From Candidatus Parcubacteria bacterium (GTDB taxonomy: Bacteria; Patescibacteriota; Minisyncoccia; Phycocordibacterales; GCA-2747955): a stretch of DNA of 27,402 bases. Of this stretch, positions 7,295 to 15,046 are shown piece by piece. Where the stretch lies: positions 1 through 27,402 of the forward strand of contig JALVSO010000060.1 in NCBI GenBank assembly GCA_027024305.1, given 5' to 3'. Under the pieces are notes generated by a model. It had not been told where the DNA came from and did not search any database. It saw nothing but the letters and a program-made list of their open reading frames with translations. The number at the start of each line of letters is the position of its first letter. Position 1 is the stretch's first letter. The translations under genes were made by a program, and so were the position numbers.

Positions 7295-8152
7295 ATGGAA
7301 AAAGTATGACTATATGCTATTGTGGGGGGCTTTGTACCGGTTATATTTTGACTATTTTTCTGGCTGCGGGAAGACTTTCATCAACCGGAACCCAAAAGAC
7401 TAATTATAAAAACCATGATTTACGGTTCGGCTGCCGCCTTTTTTGCCGTTTGGCTGGAAAGCGAGGTAAGTAAAATTTTAATCAATGGCAGCCCGGGAGA
7501 AGTCTTCGCCTTTTCCTTCATTGAAGAATTTGCCAAACTCTCGGCTGTTTTTCTGGCGGCCCTGGGATCGGTTTGGAATAATGAGAGGGAGGACCCCATG
7601 CTCTATATGATTACCGGTGCCCTGGGTTTTGCGGCCATTGAAAATATCTACTACATTATTGATTACATTAATAATGGCAAATACCTGCAAAGCCTAATTG
7701 ATGGCAGCTATCGTTTTATCGGGGCCACCCTCTTACATATCATCACTTCGGCAACCATTGGTATCTTTATCTCTTGGGTTTTCTTCAAAAGTCAGAGAGT
7801 TAGAACTCTTATGGCCATAATCGGCCTTCTTCTGGCTACCCTCATCCATGGTTTCTTTAATATCTTTATTGTCCAGGAAGCTTATCAAAAGATTACTTTT
7901 TATTCGGCCTGAGCTCTTATTATTTTACTCCTTCTGATTTTTGAATTGATGGACCGTAGAGAAAAGTACAGGATTATAAAAAACGGAGTGGTTTATAGCT
8001 CTCTGGAAAGAATTGATCTCTCAAAGGAAAATCCAACCGTGGAAATAAAAGTTAAAAAAAATAAAAAGTTGATTTTAAAAAATGAAAATCTGAAAAGTAT
8101 AAACGGCTACAAAGACTACAAAGATGACCCCTTTCGCAAAAAATTCTTTTAA
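7295..8152 (+). CDS. PrsW family intramembrane metalloprotease (three UGA=Trp)
   Basis: This is a 285-aa multi-pass membrane protein of the PrsW/CPBP-like family, which cleaves membrane substrates such as anti-sigma factors in Bacillus. The catalytic-type motif EEFAK is at residues 77-81, followed by GFAAIENIYY, LLHIITS and LIHGFFNIF, which give the expected Glu and His ligands. TGA at 7307, 7349 and 7910 is read as Trp; without this the N-terminal helix (VWLYAIVGGFVPVIFWLFFW) and the last helix with its cytosolic tail of about 70 residues are lost. The tail is Lys-rich and has no recognised domain. Its substrate is unknown; no sigma or anti-sigma gene is adjacent. Confidence 0.85.
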
Positions 8153-8177
8153 TTTTCCCCACCCCTTGATCACTTTC

Positions 8178-8206
8178 CTGGCAAAAAAAATCTTTTCTGT
8201 TAGAAT
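8178..8206 (+). promoter_or_regulatory. Promoter of hsp20
   Basis: CTGGCA (8178-8183), a 17-nt spacer and extended TGT-TAGAAT (-10 at 8201-8206) precede the gene. The predicted leader is about 21 nt. I see no CIRCE or other heat-shock operator. Confidence 0.5.
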
Positions 8207-8233
8207 TAGGAACGTAATAAATTAAAAAATAAT

Positions 8234-8677
8234 ATGGCAGGCTTTTTATCAAAAATAACAGGTTCAAACGACGAAGAAGGATTTAACAGGGAGGAAAATT
8301 TTGATTCCAATAATATAGACTACGCCATGGATGACATCCTGGATTCCAGCGATGAAATATCTTTGGCCGTAGACGCCTATGAAGATGAAGACAATCTCTA
8401 CATCAAAACCTTTATCCCCGGAATAAACCCCAAAGAAATAGATATTGATGTTACCAGGGATACGGTGACAATCTCCGGTGAGAGATTTGAAAAGGAGGAA
8501 AGAGATTATGATAGCTATTTTCAAAAAGAATTATCTTGAGGAAAGTTTCAAAAAAGAATTTTACTCCCTAAAGAAATTGATATAGAAAATATTAAAGCTT
8601 CCGTAAACCATGGAGTTTTGACCTTAAAACTGCCAAAAATTGACAAGGACAGAAAGGTTAAAGTTGAATTAAATTAA
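8234..8677 (+). CDS. Small heat shock protein, Hsp20/alpha-crystallin (UGA=Trp)
   Basis: This is a 147-aa ATP-independent chaperone that holds unfolding proteins. The alpha-crystallin domain spans about residues 45-140: DAYEDEDNLYIKTFIPGINPKEIDIDV, then ISGERFEKEE, then LLPKEIDIENIKASVNHGVLTLKLPK. TGA at 8537-8539 (codon 102) sits in ELS-W-GKFQKRILLP, where the family has a conserved W/F-G-x-F motif, so it is Trp. The N-terminal arm of about 40 residues is acidic and variable, as usual. A C-terminal IxI motif is not obvious. A terminator follows directly. Confidence 0.93.
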
Positions 8678-8700
8678 AAGCACCCTCCACGGGTGTTTTT
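8676..8700 (+). terminator. Terminator of hsp20
   Basis: Stem CACCC (8681-8685) and GGGTG (8691-8695), extended by A:T pairs, is followed by TTTTT. It begins at the hsp20 stop codon. Confidence 0.75.
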
Positions 8701-8743
8701 GATTGGAATATTTGTTCCGGTTCCAGAATATGTTTGGATTGGA

Positions 8744-8765
8744 GGCAGCCGCCATGGCGGCTGCC
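8744..8765. repeat. Perfect 22-bp GC palindrome at a convergent junction
   Basis: GGCAGCCGC and its complement flank CATG without a spacer, giving a perfect 22-bp inverted repeat. It begins 5 nt past the stop of the minus-strand small gene ending at 8771 and 43 nt past the hsp20 terminator. It lacks a U-run in both directions, so it is not a typical intrinsic terminator; it may block or protect 3' ends. Confidence 0.8.
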
Positions 8766-8770
8766 CTTCC

Positions 8771-8938
8771 CTATTTTATTAGAACAGCCACAGAGAGTTT
8801 TATCCTTGCATTGTTCCATGCCTGCAAGAGAGCCAAATCTCTCTGTTTAGCCTCATTCTTCCCCCAACCTAAACGCTGTTGACGAGAGTTATTCCTGTAT
8901 CTCTTGTGATTCCCTCAAGCTTTTCTTTTTTTACTCAT
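8771..8938 (-). CDS. Small basic protein (55 aa), coupled to the upstream gene (UGA=Trp)
   Basis: I do not recognise this family. The ORF is invisible under the standard code because TGA at 8915-8917 (codon 8) must be read as Trp (MSKKRKA-W-GNHKRYRNN). GGAGG lies 5 nt before the ATG, and the ATG is inside the last codons of the upstream gene (8-nt overlap, ATGAGTAA), so translation is probably coupled. The product is strongly basic with a Lys/Arg/Asn/Gln-rich N-terminal half and a helical C-terminal half (DLALLQAWNNARIKLSVAVL). Nucleic-acid binding is possible but only inferred from charge. A palindrome follows the TAG stop. Confidence 0.7.
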
Positions 8939-9113
8939 CCTCACCTCCATTATCTGAGCAAAAAGAAGTTGCGGCGGCAGCGGCAACAATGGAATCTTGC
9001 CGCCGTGAAATGTCGGGCTCTTTATTTTCTAGCCCCCCGCAATCACAGCACTCACAACGAGCCCCCTTCTTGGCTCGTTCCCCCATTTCCAGCATTTCTT
9101 TTTCGGTAGGCAT
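8931..9113 (-). CDS. Small Cys-rich hypothetical protein (60 aa)
   Basis: I do not recognise this family. Support comes from a strong AGGAGGGG Shine-Dalgarno just upstream of the ATG at 9113 and a good promoter at 9157-9184. The sequence contains a cysteine cluster CECCDC (about residues 20-25) plus a later Cys, an Ala-rich stretch (VAAAAATSF) and an acidic end. The Cys cluster could bind metal, but no known motif is matched. It overlaps the next small gene by 8 nt, forming a two-gene operon convergent with hsp20 and divergent from trxB. Confidence 0.7.
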   Translation of the reverse strand: MPTEKEMLEMGERAKKGARCECCDCGGLENKEPDISRRQDSIVAAAAATSFCSDNGGEDE

Positions 9114-9156
9114 CTGCCCCTCCTAAAAAGTAATTAAAAGATAAGTTCCAAAATTT

Positions 9157-9184
9157 ATAATACACCTTTTTTAAAAATTGGCAA
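9157..9184 (-). promoter_or_regulatory. Promoter of the two-gene small operon
   Basis: On the minus strand TTGCCA (9179-9184) is 16 nt from TATTAT (9157-9162). The leader of about 40 nt carries the strong Shine-Dalgarno. Confidence 0.6.
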
Positions 9185-9193
9185 ATTTTTTTG

Positions 9194-9221
9194 TTGATAA
9201 AAAAGTTTAAAGAGTTATAAT
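9194..9221 (+). promoter_or_regulatory. Promoter of trxB
   Basis: TTGATA (9194-9199), a 16-nt spacer and consensus TATAAT (9216-9221) give a strong sigma-70 promoter. The leader is only about 15 nt and has no Shine-Dalgarno. It lies back-to-back with the promoter at 9157-9184. Confidence 0.65.
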
Positions 9222-9242
9222 CAATCTTGTAAAAAATAAAAT

Positions 9243-10190
9243 ATGACAGAAGAAAAAAAGAATGAGAATTTTGAATTAATAATAATTGGTGGCGGTCCCG
9301 GAGGGGTAGCTGCCGGAGTATACGCAGCGCGAAAGAAATTAAAAACTTTGCTTGTTACTAAAGATTTTGGCGGGCAATCGGTGGTTTCCGATACCATTGA
9401 AAACTGAATTGGAGAAATAGAAATTAAAGGAAAAGTTTTGCAGGAAAAATTGGAAAAGCATATTAAACACTATGCTTCCGATGATTTTGTGATTAAAGAA
9501 TACCAAGAAGTAACCGAACTAAAAAAAGACGGTGAAGAATTCGTGGTTAAGACCTCTTTTGGGTCTGAGTATAGGGCAAAAGCTGTTTTGATTACCTCGG
9601 GAGCCAAGAGAAGAAAACTGGCGGTCAAAGGAGCTGATATTTTTGAACACAAAGGTTTAACCTATTGTGCTTCCTGTGACGGCCCTCTCTTTACCGATAA
9701 GGATGTGGTGGTAATCGGAGGTGGAAATTCCGGCTTTGAATCCGCTTCCCAGCTTTTGGCCTATGCCAAATCGGTTACTCTGCTTCAACGAGGACCTAAA
9801 TATAATGCCGAACCGACCATGGTGGAAAATGTTTTAGCCAATCCGAAAATGACCGGGATTTTGAATGCCGATATCTCCGAGGTTTATGGCTCTGACTTTG
9901 TGGAAGGAATTAAATATAAAGATATGGAAGGTGGTGAAGAAAAAGATTTGAAAGTTTCCGGAGCTTTTGTGGAAATCGGAGCCATTCCGGCCACCGGATT
10001 TATTGAAGAAGGACTGGTGGAAAAAGATAATTTCGGGCAAATTAAAATAGACCACCGCAACGGAAGAACATCTCAAAAAGGGCTCTGGGCCGCCGGAGAT
10101 TGTTCCGATTCCATCTTTAAGCAAAATGCCATTGCCATGGGCGACGCTGTTAAGGCCATTGAGGACCTCTACTCTTTTTTAAGAAGCTAA
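9243..10190 (+). CDS. trxB: Thioredoxin-disulfide reductase-like flavoprotein (UGA=Trp)
   Basis: This is a 315-aa FAD-dependent enzyme that passes electrons from NADPH to thioredoxin or a similar protein in the cytosol. The FAD motif GGGPGG lies near residues 16-21, the redox pair C-A-S-C at 142-145, the NADPH motif GGGNSG near 159-164, and the C-terminal FAD motif GLWAAGDCSD near 278-287. TGA at 9405-9407 (codon 55) falls in DTIEN-W-IGE, a position that is aromatic in this family (ENW/ENF/ENY). The length is normal. Electron donor and partner are inferred from the family; no thioredoxin gene is in the window. Confidence 0.93.
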
Positions 10191-10207
10191 CAGAAGCTCA
10201 AAAAGAA

Positions 10208-10235
10208 AAAACACCCGAGAAAAAACGGGTGTTTT
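10208..10235 (+). terminator. Terminator of trxB
   Basis: AAAACACCCG (10208-10217) pairs with CGGGTGTTTT (10226-10235), with an A-rich loop and a T-rich 3' side. Confidence 0.8.
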
Positions 10236-10241
10236 CTTCTT

Positions 10242-10277
10242 TATCACATTTAACTCCGTACGGAATTAAATGTGATA
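10242..10277. repeat. 36-bp near-perfect palindrome
   Basis: Arms TATCACATTTAA and TTAAATGTGATA flank the inner palindrome TCCGTACGGA, with a single C/A mismatch on each side. There is essentially no loop. It follows the trxB terminator by 6 nt. Confidence 0.75.
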
Positions 10278-10361
10278 TTTTAAGGGTTAAGTTAATTTTC
10301 CTGTTGGTAATTTTACTTTTCTTTCTTCTTTTCACTTAAAAAATGGGTTATTAGGACTTTT

Positions 10362-10383
10362 GTCTACGTACTAGTACGTGGAC
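10362..10383. repeat. CGTACTAGTACG palindrome, copy 1
   Basis: The core CGTACTAGTACG is at 10367-10378. The arms extend to GTC...GAC with one U:G pair in RNA. It is followed by ATTTTTT, so it could also act as a weak plus-strand terminator. Confidence 0.75.
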
Positions 10384-10426
10384 ATTTTTTACTTTTAGTT
10401 ATTTTAAATTTTTTTGGAGCTCCCTT

Positions 10427-10449
10427 GTTAACGTACTAGCACGTGGAAC
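10427..10449. repeat. CGTACTAGTACG palindrome, copy 2 (one change)
   Basis: The core CGTACTAGCACG (10432-10443) differs at one base from the other copies. The outer arms are imperfect. Its centre is 65 bp from copy 1. Confidence 0.7.
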
Positions 10450-10492
10450 CATATTTTCTTTTCGGTTTTTCCTTAAGTTATAAATAACTGCT

Positions 10493-10514
10493 GTCCGCGT
10501 ACTAGTACGTGGAT
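10493..10514. repeat. CGTACTAGTACG palindrome, copy 3
   Basis: The core CGTACTAGTACG is at 10498-10509. The arms continue with G:U pairs. Its centre is 66 bp from copy 2. Confidence 0.75.
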
Positions 10515-10622
10515 AGTTTCCTTTTTCCCTTTTATTCTTTTCTTCATTCCTTTTTTATTCATACCCAATGGCACTCGGCACTATTTTAAAAAATAAATAT
10601 AAAGGACATAAAAGTAAATATT

Positions 10623-10652
10623 CACACAATTGCGTATATGAGCAATTGTGTG
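10623..10652. repeat. Hairpin with 11-bp stem
   Basis: CACACAATTGC (10623-10633) and GCAATTGTGTG (10642-10652) are exact complements around an 8-nt loop. There is no U-run. Confidence 0.7.
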
Positions 10653-10654
10653 AT

Positions 10655-10692
10655 ATGTTACACTTAAAAATAGGTGTTTTTAAGTGTAACAT
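10655..10692. repeat. Hairpin with 16-bp perfect stem
   Basis: ATGTTACACTTAAAAA (10655-10670) and its exact complement (10677-10692) flank the loop TAGGTG. It sits 2 nt from the preceding hairpin and 21 nt before the frr terminator stem. Confidence 0.75.
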
Positions 10693-10711
10693 CACCAATA
10701 TCTTTACTGTT

Positions 10712-10748
10712 AAAAAAACAAACTTCACAGTCTCTGAAGTTTGTTTTT
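10712..10748 (-). terminator. Terminator of frr
   Basis: AAAAACAAACTTCA (10714-10727) pairs with TGAAGTTTGTTTTT (10735-10748) around a 7-nt loop. Read on the minus strand it ends in seven Ts, 31 nt past the frr stop. It would also work on the plus strand. Confidence 0.8.
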
Positions 10749-10779
10749 ATTCATAATAACCTGCTGCCTAAAAATAAAA

Positions 10780-11325
10780 TTATTTGGCAATCTCTTCCTC
10801 TTTTAGAGCATAAATTTTATCAAGTTCTTCCCCGGCCTCCTTGGTAATTTTTTCCATTTCCTCCTTTAACCTGAACTTCTCATCCTCCCCTATTTCACCA
10901 TCCTTTTCCATTCTCTGAATTTCTTTTCAAATCTCATCTCTTTCCTGCCTTAGACGAATCCTAGCATCTTCCAATTTTTCCTTGGCCAATTTTAAAAGCA
11001 CAGTTCTCCTCTCGGAAGTCAGATCAGGAAAAGAAAGTCTAATTCCTCCGGAAGTTGAAGAAACTCCCAGCCCCAGATTAGCCTCATTCAAAGCCTTCTC
11101 TATATCCTTGATAATGGAAGTATCAAAAGGAGCAATAAATAAACTCTTGGCATCTTCCACGCTGAGATTAGCCAACTGATTTAAAGGCATTTTAGAACCA
11201 TAGGCCTCAACCAAAACATTATCTAAAATGGCAATGGAAGCAGCTCCCGTCCTAATACCTGCGAATTCCTTTTTGGTTCAATTTTTAATTTCTTCTATCT
11301 TTTTTTTATATTCATCAAAATTCAT
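10780..11325 (-). CDS. frr: Ribosome recycling factor (two UGA=Trp)
   Basis: This is a 181-aa RRF, which with EF-G splits post-termination ribosomes. Family segments include KEFAGIRTGAAS, VEAYGSKMPLNQLANLSV, IEKALNEANLGL and the C-terminal EKDGEIGEDEKFRLKEEMEK. TGA at 11278-11280 (codon 16, KN-W-TKKEFAGIRTG) and 10927-10929 (RDEI-W-KEIQRMEK) are Trp. The ATG at 11325 is 7 nt from an extended TGA-TATAAT, so the mRNA is probably leaderless. It is divergent from def and ends in TAA. The length matches the family. Confidence 0.95.
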
Positions 11326-11332
11326 ATGAGCT

Positions 11333-11341
11333 ATTATATCA
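11333..11341 (-). promoter_or_regulatory. Extended -10 of frr, likely leaderless
   Basis: On the minus strand TGA-TATAAT (11341-11333) ends 7 nt before the frr ATG. It is a perfect -10 hexamer with the TGn extension. Confidence 0.6.
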
Positions 11342-11359
11342 AATTGTGTTAAAATAATC

Positions 11360-11365
11360 TAAAAT
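11360..11365 (+). promoter_or_regulatory. -10 element of def
   Basis: TAAAAT (11360-11365) ends 5 nt before the def ATG. A second TAAAAT lies at 11350-11355. No Shine-Dalgarno is present. Confidence 0.4.
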
Positions 11366-11370
11366 AAATT

Positions 11371-11958
11371 ATGTGTAAAAATATAAAAATTTTTCAAAAA
11401 GACAATCCGGAAGAAAATAAAGTTTTAAGAAAAATTTCCGAGGAGGTAGAGCCGAAAGAAATCAAAAGCCCGGAAATTCAAAAGATAATTTCCGATATGC
11501 TTTATTTTCTGGAAGTTCAACCGGACGGGGCGGCTTTGGCGGCGCCTCAGATTGGAATAAATAAAAGAATTTTTATCGTTTCTCCCCATATCTTTGACGC
11601 CGTAGATAGAAAAATAGAATCGGAGGACGATTTGGTTTTTATAAATCCCAAAATTATTAAAAAATCCAAAAAAGGAACTTTTTTAGATGAAGGTTGTTTT
11701 TCTGTTCGTTGGTGATATGGTCAAGTTAAGCGAGCCAACAATATAACCATTGAGGCCTATAACAGAGCCGGGGTGAAAAAAACTTGAGGAGCCGGAGGAT
11801 TACTGGCCCAGGTTTTTCAGCACGAAATAGACCACTTGGATGGAATTCTCTTTTCCGACAAGGCTATAAATCTGGAAAAAATGTCTGAAGAAAAAAGAAA
11901 AGAGATTGAAGAAAAAAGAAAAGAGCTGGAGAAGGAAAGAGAAAAAGAAAGAGAATAA
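11371..11958 (+). CDS. def: Peptide deformylase (two UGA=Trp)
   Basis: This is a 195-aa PDF, a metalloenzyme that removes the formyl group from nascent proteins. All three motifs are present: GAALAAPQ (53-60; the second Gly of the usual GxGxAAxQ is Ala), EGCFS (107-111) with the metal-ligand Cys, and QHEIDH (150-155). TGA at 11713-11715 gives SVRW-W-YGQ, close to the SVRWxYG form seen in CPR enzymes. TGA at 11785-11787 gives KT-W-GAGGLLAQ. The last 30 residues are a charged Lys/Glu helix beyond the catalytic domain. It is divergent from frr and followed by a strong terminator. Confidence 0.95.
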
Positions 11959-11969
11959 TTTTTACAAAA

Positions 11970-11998
11970 AAAAGCCGCGCCCTTCGGGCGCGGCTTTT
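11970..11998. terminator. Bidirectional UUCG terminator between def and the convergent surface-protein gene
   Basis: GCCGCGCCC (11974-11982) pairs with GGGCGCGGC (11986-11994), leaving the TTC of a C(UUCG)G loop. There are T-runs on both strands: TTTT on the plus strand and eight Ts on the minus strand. Confidence 0.9.
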
Positions 11999-12055
11999 CC
12001 TCCCTCCACCCAAAACAACAACAACGAGGCAAGGCTTCACTGTTATTATTTTACT

Positions 12056-13636
12056 TTAATTCTGGCAACTTTTCTTAAGTGCCGCTCGGGTCTTTGGGCC
12101 AACAATTCCATCGCTAACCACTCCTAACTTTCTCTGCCACTCTTTAACCGCTTTTTTAGTTAATCTGCCAAAGATCCCATCAATGGGTCCGGGGTTAATA
12201 CCTTGCTCTTTCAGATATTTTTGCAGGGTCTTTACTTCCTGACCAACCTGTCCAAAGGCCAATAATTTTTCATAGGCCAAGATACTTAGACAACTTTTAA
12301 CTTCCGCTTTTTTATCAAGCCCTCTGTTTTTTTCTCTTTCCACCTCTCCGTTTTTTTCTTTCAAACTTTCCTTTTCCTCAAGATAAACACAAAGGGATTG
12401 ATCGTGCTGCCCCACGTTGCTGAAATTTAAAGCCCGAGAGTCTTTACAAGCCTTCAAAGCCGATTGTCTATGATGATTTTTACCTGACTTTCCACCGCCG
12501 CCACCTGCGCTGGAACCGCCCTCATTGACAACATCATTAACCGTAACAGATATGTTTATGTCTCTGGATAGTGCCGGAGTTCCATTATCGGTAACTATAA
12601 TTTTAACCAAGTAGACATTGTCCCCCTCATCTGTTCTTGGCGCGGGAGTTTCTCTATCAGTTGGGTTTTCATAGTCGGGGGGGGTTCTAAAACTCAAAGC
12701 CCCCGTCTGAGGATCAATGTTAAAATCTACACCATCCGGATGGCCGGGCGATAAGGTGTCTATGGAATAGGTCAAAGTCTGCCCAATATCAGGATCGCTG
12801 GCCGGAATAGTTGCTACAAAGGTTTGATTTTCATCTATACTAAATCTTGTTCCTGAGTTGCTAATCGGTCGCTCATTAACATCTTGCAACTCAACATGAA
12901 AAAGGAGGGAACCGGAATTATTTCCATGATTATCTATCATGGCAAGACTATACTCGTAATTATGATCCTGATTTGAATCATTTGCCTGTTCGTAATCTGG
13001 ACGAGGATCGGTACCCCTATTAAGCACATTAAATTCCATATAAATTACTTTGTTTGACAATCAAGTGGTCAAAGCTCGGCTGTCTGCCCCACCACTGGTT
13101 GTCCCGCTAAGGTCCTCACTTATACTAAAGCTGAAGAAACCGTTGGCATCAGTTGTTGTTTCCTCATCAACCTGAATATGAGCCGGGTCATCGCTGGTGG
13201 AAACTATTACGGGCGCCGCTCCATCGTTTATAGTAACAGTTGTTTTATCAGTCATTGGCCCAGAAGCCAAAATAATACTATCCGCAGTTCCATTATTTTG
13301 CCTATAACCAATGACAGGGTCATTGGGACCACCGGTAATATTAGCAGCCGCTCCGGTTATATTAATGGTAAGAACCGGTGTGCCATTACAGCTTAAACCG
13401 GTAACATGAAAACTACCCCCATTTGCTATGGAACCATAGTTATTATAAATCCAGTCAGCTGCTTCAAAATTACAACTTGTCACATTTTCATCCATGGTTC
13501 ACTCAATGGTTTCCACTGTTCCATCTCTATCTTTATCTAAATATTTGGCATCGTTGATAGTATCGGTAGCCGAAACCGAATCAAACAGAGCCAAAAACAT
13601 AATGACAACTGATAAAATTTTAATTCTTTTTTTCAT
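12056..13636 (-). CDS. Secreted cadherin-like / peptidoglycan-binding surface protein (two UGA=Trp)
   Basis: This is a 526-aa protein assembled across TGA at 13499-13501 and 13061-13063. A signal peptide is clear at residues 1-23 (KKR, hydrophobic core, SVSA). A beta-rich region follows. A cadherin-like repeat lies around 253-371 with calcium-type motifs IDENQ, DPDIGQ and VTDNG. Next come a Gly/Ser linker, a Cys-containing CKDSRALNFSN...SLCVY segment, a charged stretch and a C-terminal peptidoglycan-binding domain (about 449-526; LQKYLKEQG, GPIDGIFGRLTKKAVKEWQ). It probably sits on the cell wall and binds a partner or surface; the target is unknown. It shares a terminator with def. Confidence 0.85.
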
Positions 13637-13810
13637 AATCTAATAAATTAAAGCTTGATAATAATTATTAATAATATATCATCTGATAATGAAAATCATA
13701 ACGATATTATAGTCATCTTAACTCTTTTTTTCAAAAAAACAATAGTTCAAGCTTGCTCCCGGAAACAATTTAAATTTCAGAGAGCACTTTAATTATTTGA
13801 CAAAATTTGC

Positions 13811-13816
13811 TATCAT
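13811..13816 (+). promoter_or_regulatory. Possible extended -10 of ftsZ
   Basis: TGC precedes TATCAT (13811-13816). TTGACA at 13797-13802 is too close to serve as the -35 of this -10. The leader would be about 15 nt with no Shine-Dalgarno. Assignment is tentative. Confidence 0.35.
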
Positions 13817-13837
13817 ATAGAGATAAATAAAAATAAA

Positions 13838-15010
13838 ATGGCAACAAAAACGACAAAAAAAACAACAAGGGCCGCTTCTTCAACCAAAACAAGCACCCGA
13901 GCAACAAAAGATAAAATTAATCTGCCGAATATTGCGGTGGTCGGTATCGGTGGTTCCGGTGGAAACGCCACCAACTATATGATTAGGAAAGACGTGAAGA
14001 ATGTAAAATTCATCGCCGTAAACACCGATGTCCAAGACCTTAACCAATCCAAGGCAAGTAAAAAAATTAAAATTGGAGAAAGCATTACCAACGGAACCGG
14101 AGCTGGAATGGATCCGGAAATCGGGAAAAAAGCCGCTCTGGAATCATCCGATGAAATTGCCGACGCTCTAAAGGATATTCAGATGGTTTTCCTAACCGGT
14201 GGTATGGGTGGAGGAACCGGAACCGGAGCCACTCCGGTCATTGCCAAACTGGCCAAGGAACAAGGTATTCTAACCATTGCCGTTGTAACCAAACCATTCT
14301 CCTTTGAAGGTAAGAAACGGGCGGAATTGGCCAGTGAAGGAATTAACGAACTGGCCAAGCATGTTGACTCCTACATTGTCATTGAAAACAATAAAATTTT
14401 GGAAGCTTCCGGAGAAGACTCATCCATTGAGGAGGCCTTTCAGTTATCCGATGAGGTTCTAAGACAGGCCGTGGAAGGAATTTCAGAATTAATCACCAGA
14501 CCGGGAATTATCAATATTGACTATGCCGACATTAAATCCGTTTTGGAGGATTCCAAGCTTTCTCTGATTGGTATCGGTTCGGCCACCGGATCCGACCGAG
14601 CCCAAAAAGCCGCTTCCGCCGCCATTCATTCCCCTTTAATTGAGATTTCCACCAAGGGAGCCAACTCCATTCTTTTCTCCATCGCCACTTCCGGCGATTT
14701 GAAGATGTCGGAAATTTCCGATATTGCCAATTACATCACCGAGGAAGCTTCGGAAAATGCCATGATCAAATTCGGAACGGCTAAAAATTCAAAACTAAAG
14801 AAAGGCGAAATTAAAATCACCGTGGTGGCTTCCAATTTTGAAACCCAACCCCACATTTTTGAAGAAAAACTTGAAGAGGAGCTTTCTTCCGACTCGGAAG
14901 TAAAATCTTTCGGCCTACCCTTCGCCGAAGCCAAAGAAGAAGAACCGGAGGAAGAAGAATTTGGTTTTATGGATTGAGTAAAAGGTTTTTTCAAAAAAGA
15001 TAAAAAATAA
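13838..15010 (+). CDS. ftsZ: Cell division protein FtsZ (UGA=Trp near C-terminus)
   Basis: This is a 390-aa tubulin-like GTPase that forms the division ring. The nucleotide site is intact: GIGGSGGNA (37-44), GGGTGTG (124-130) and the NIDYADIKSVL (T7-type) loop that completes the neighbour's site. It has a Thr/Lys-rich N-terminal extension of about 29 residues. Under the standard code it would stop at 14975. With TGA as Trp it ends EEFGFMD-W-VKGFFKKDKK, a tail with an acidic linker and a basic, aromatic end that looks like the usual partner-binding tail. No ftsA or sepF is adjacent. It is convergent with the ion-channel gene. Confidence 0.96.
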
Positions 15011-15020
15011 AAAAAATCTT

Positions 15021-15046
15021 AAAAACTTCCTAGGCGGAAGTTTTTT
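15021..15046. terminator. Bidirectional terminator of ftsZ and the ion-channel gene
   Basis: AAAAACTTCC (15021-15030), the loop TAGGC and GGAAGTTTTT (15036-15045) form the hairpin. The stop codon of the minus-strand channel gene lies in the loop (15030-15032), so the stem also encodes that protein's C-terminus, the same design as at 4496-4523. Confidence 0.85.

Larger units (their letters stand above)
10191..10779. other. 589-bp gene-free tract with seven inverted repeats besides the trxB terminator
   Basis: No credible gene lies between the convergent trxB and frr. The tract holds the trxB terminator, a 36-bp near-palindrome (10242-10277), three CGTACTAGTACG-type palindromes spaced 65-66 bp apart (10362-10514), two long hairpins (10623-10652 and 10655-10692) and the frr terminator (10712-10748). 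The spacers are A/T- and pyrimidine-rich and are not repeated among themselves. Confidence 0.75.

Noticed and set aside
10427..10449. Integron attC site
   Set aside because: The GTTAAC-like edge is superficial; the R'/R'' core sites and the asymmetric bulges of attC are missing, and no integrase is nearby.
10362..10514. CRISPR array from the regularly spaced palindromes
   Set aside because: The conserved part is only about 12-22 bp, there are just three units, spacers are A/T-rich low-complexity, and no cas gene is present.
10568..10756. 62-aa plus-strand ORF in the trxB-frr interval
   Set aside because: It reads through three perfect hairpins including the frr terminator, has no Shine-Dalgarno, and its composition is a by-product of the palindromes.
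13797..13802. TTGACA as the -35 of ftsZ
   Set aside because: No acceptable -10 lies 16-18 nt downstream; the TATCAT at 13811 is only 8 nt away, so the extended -10 alone is the better reading.
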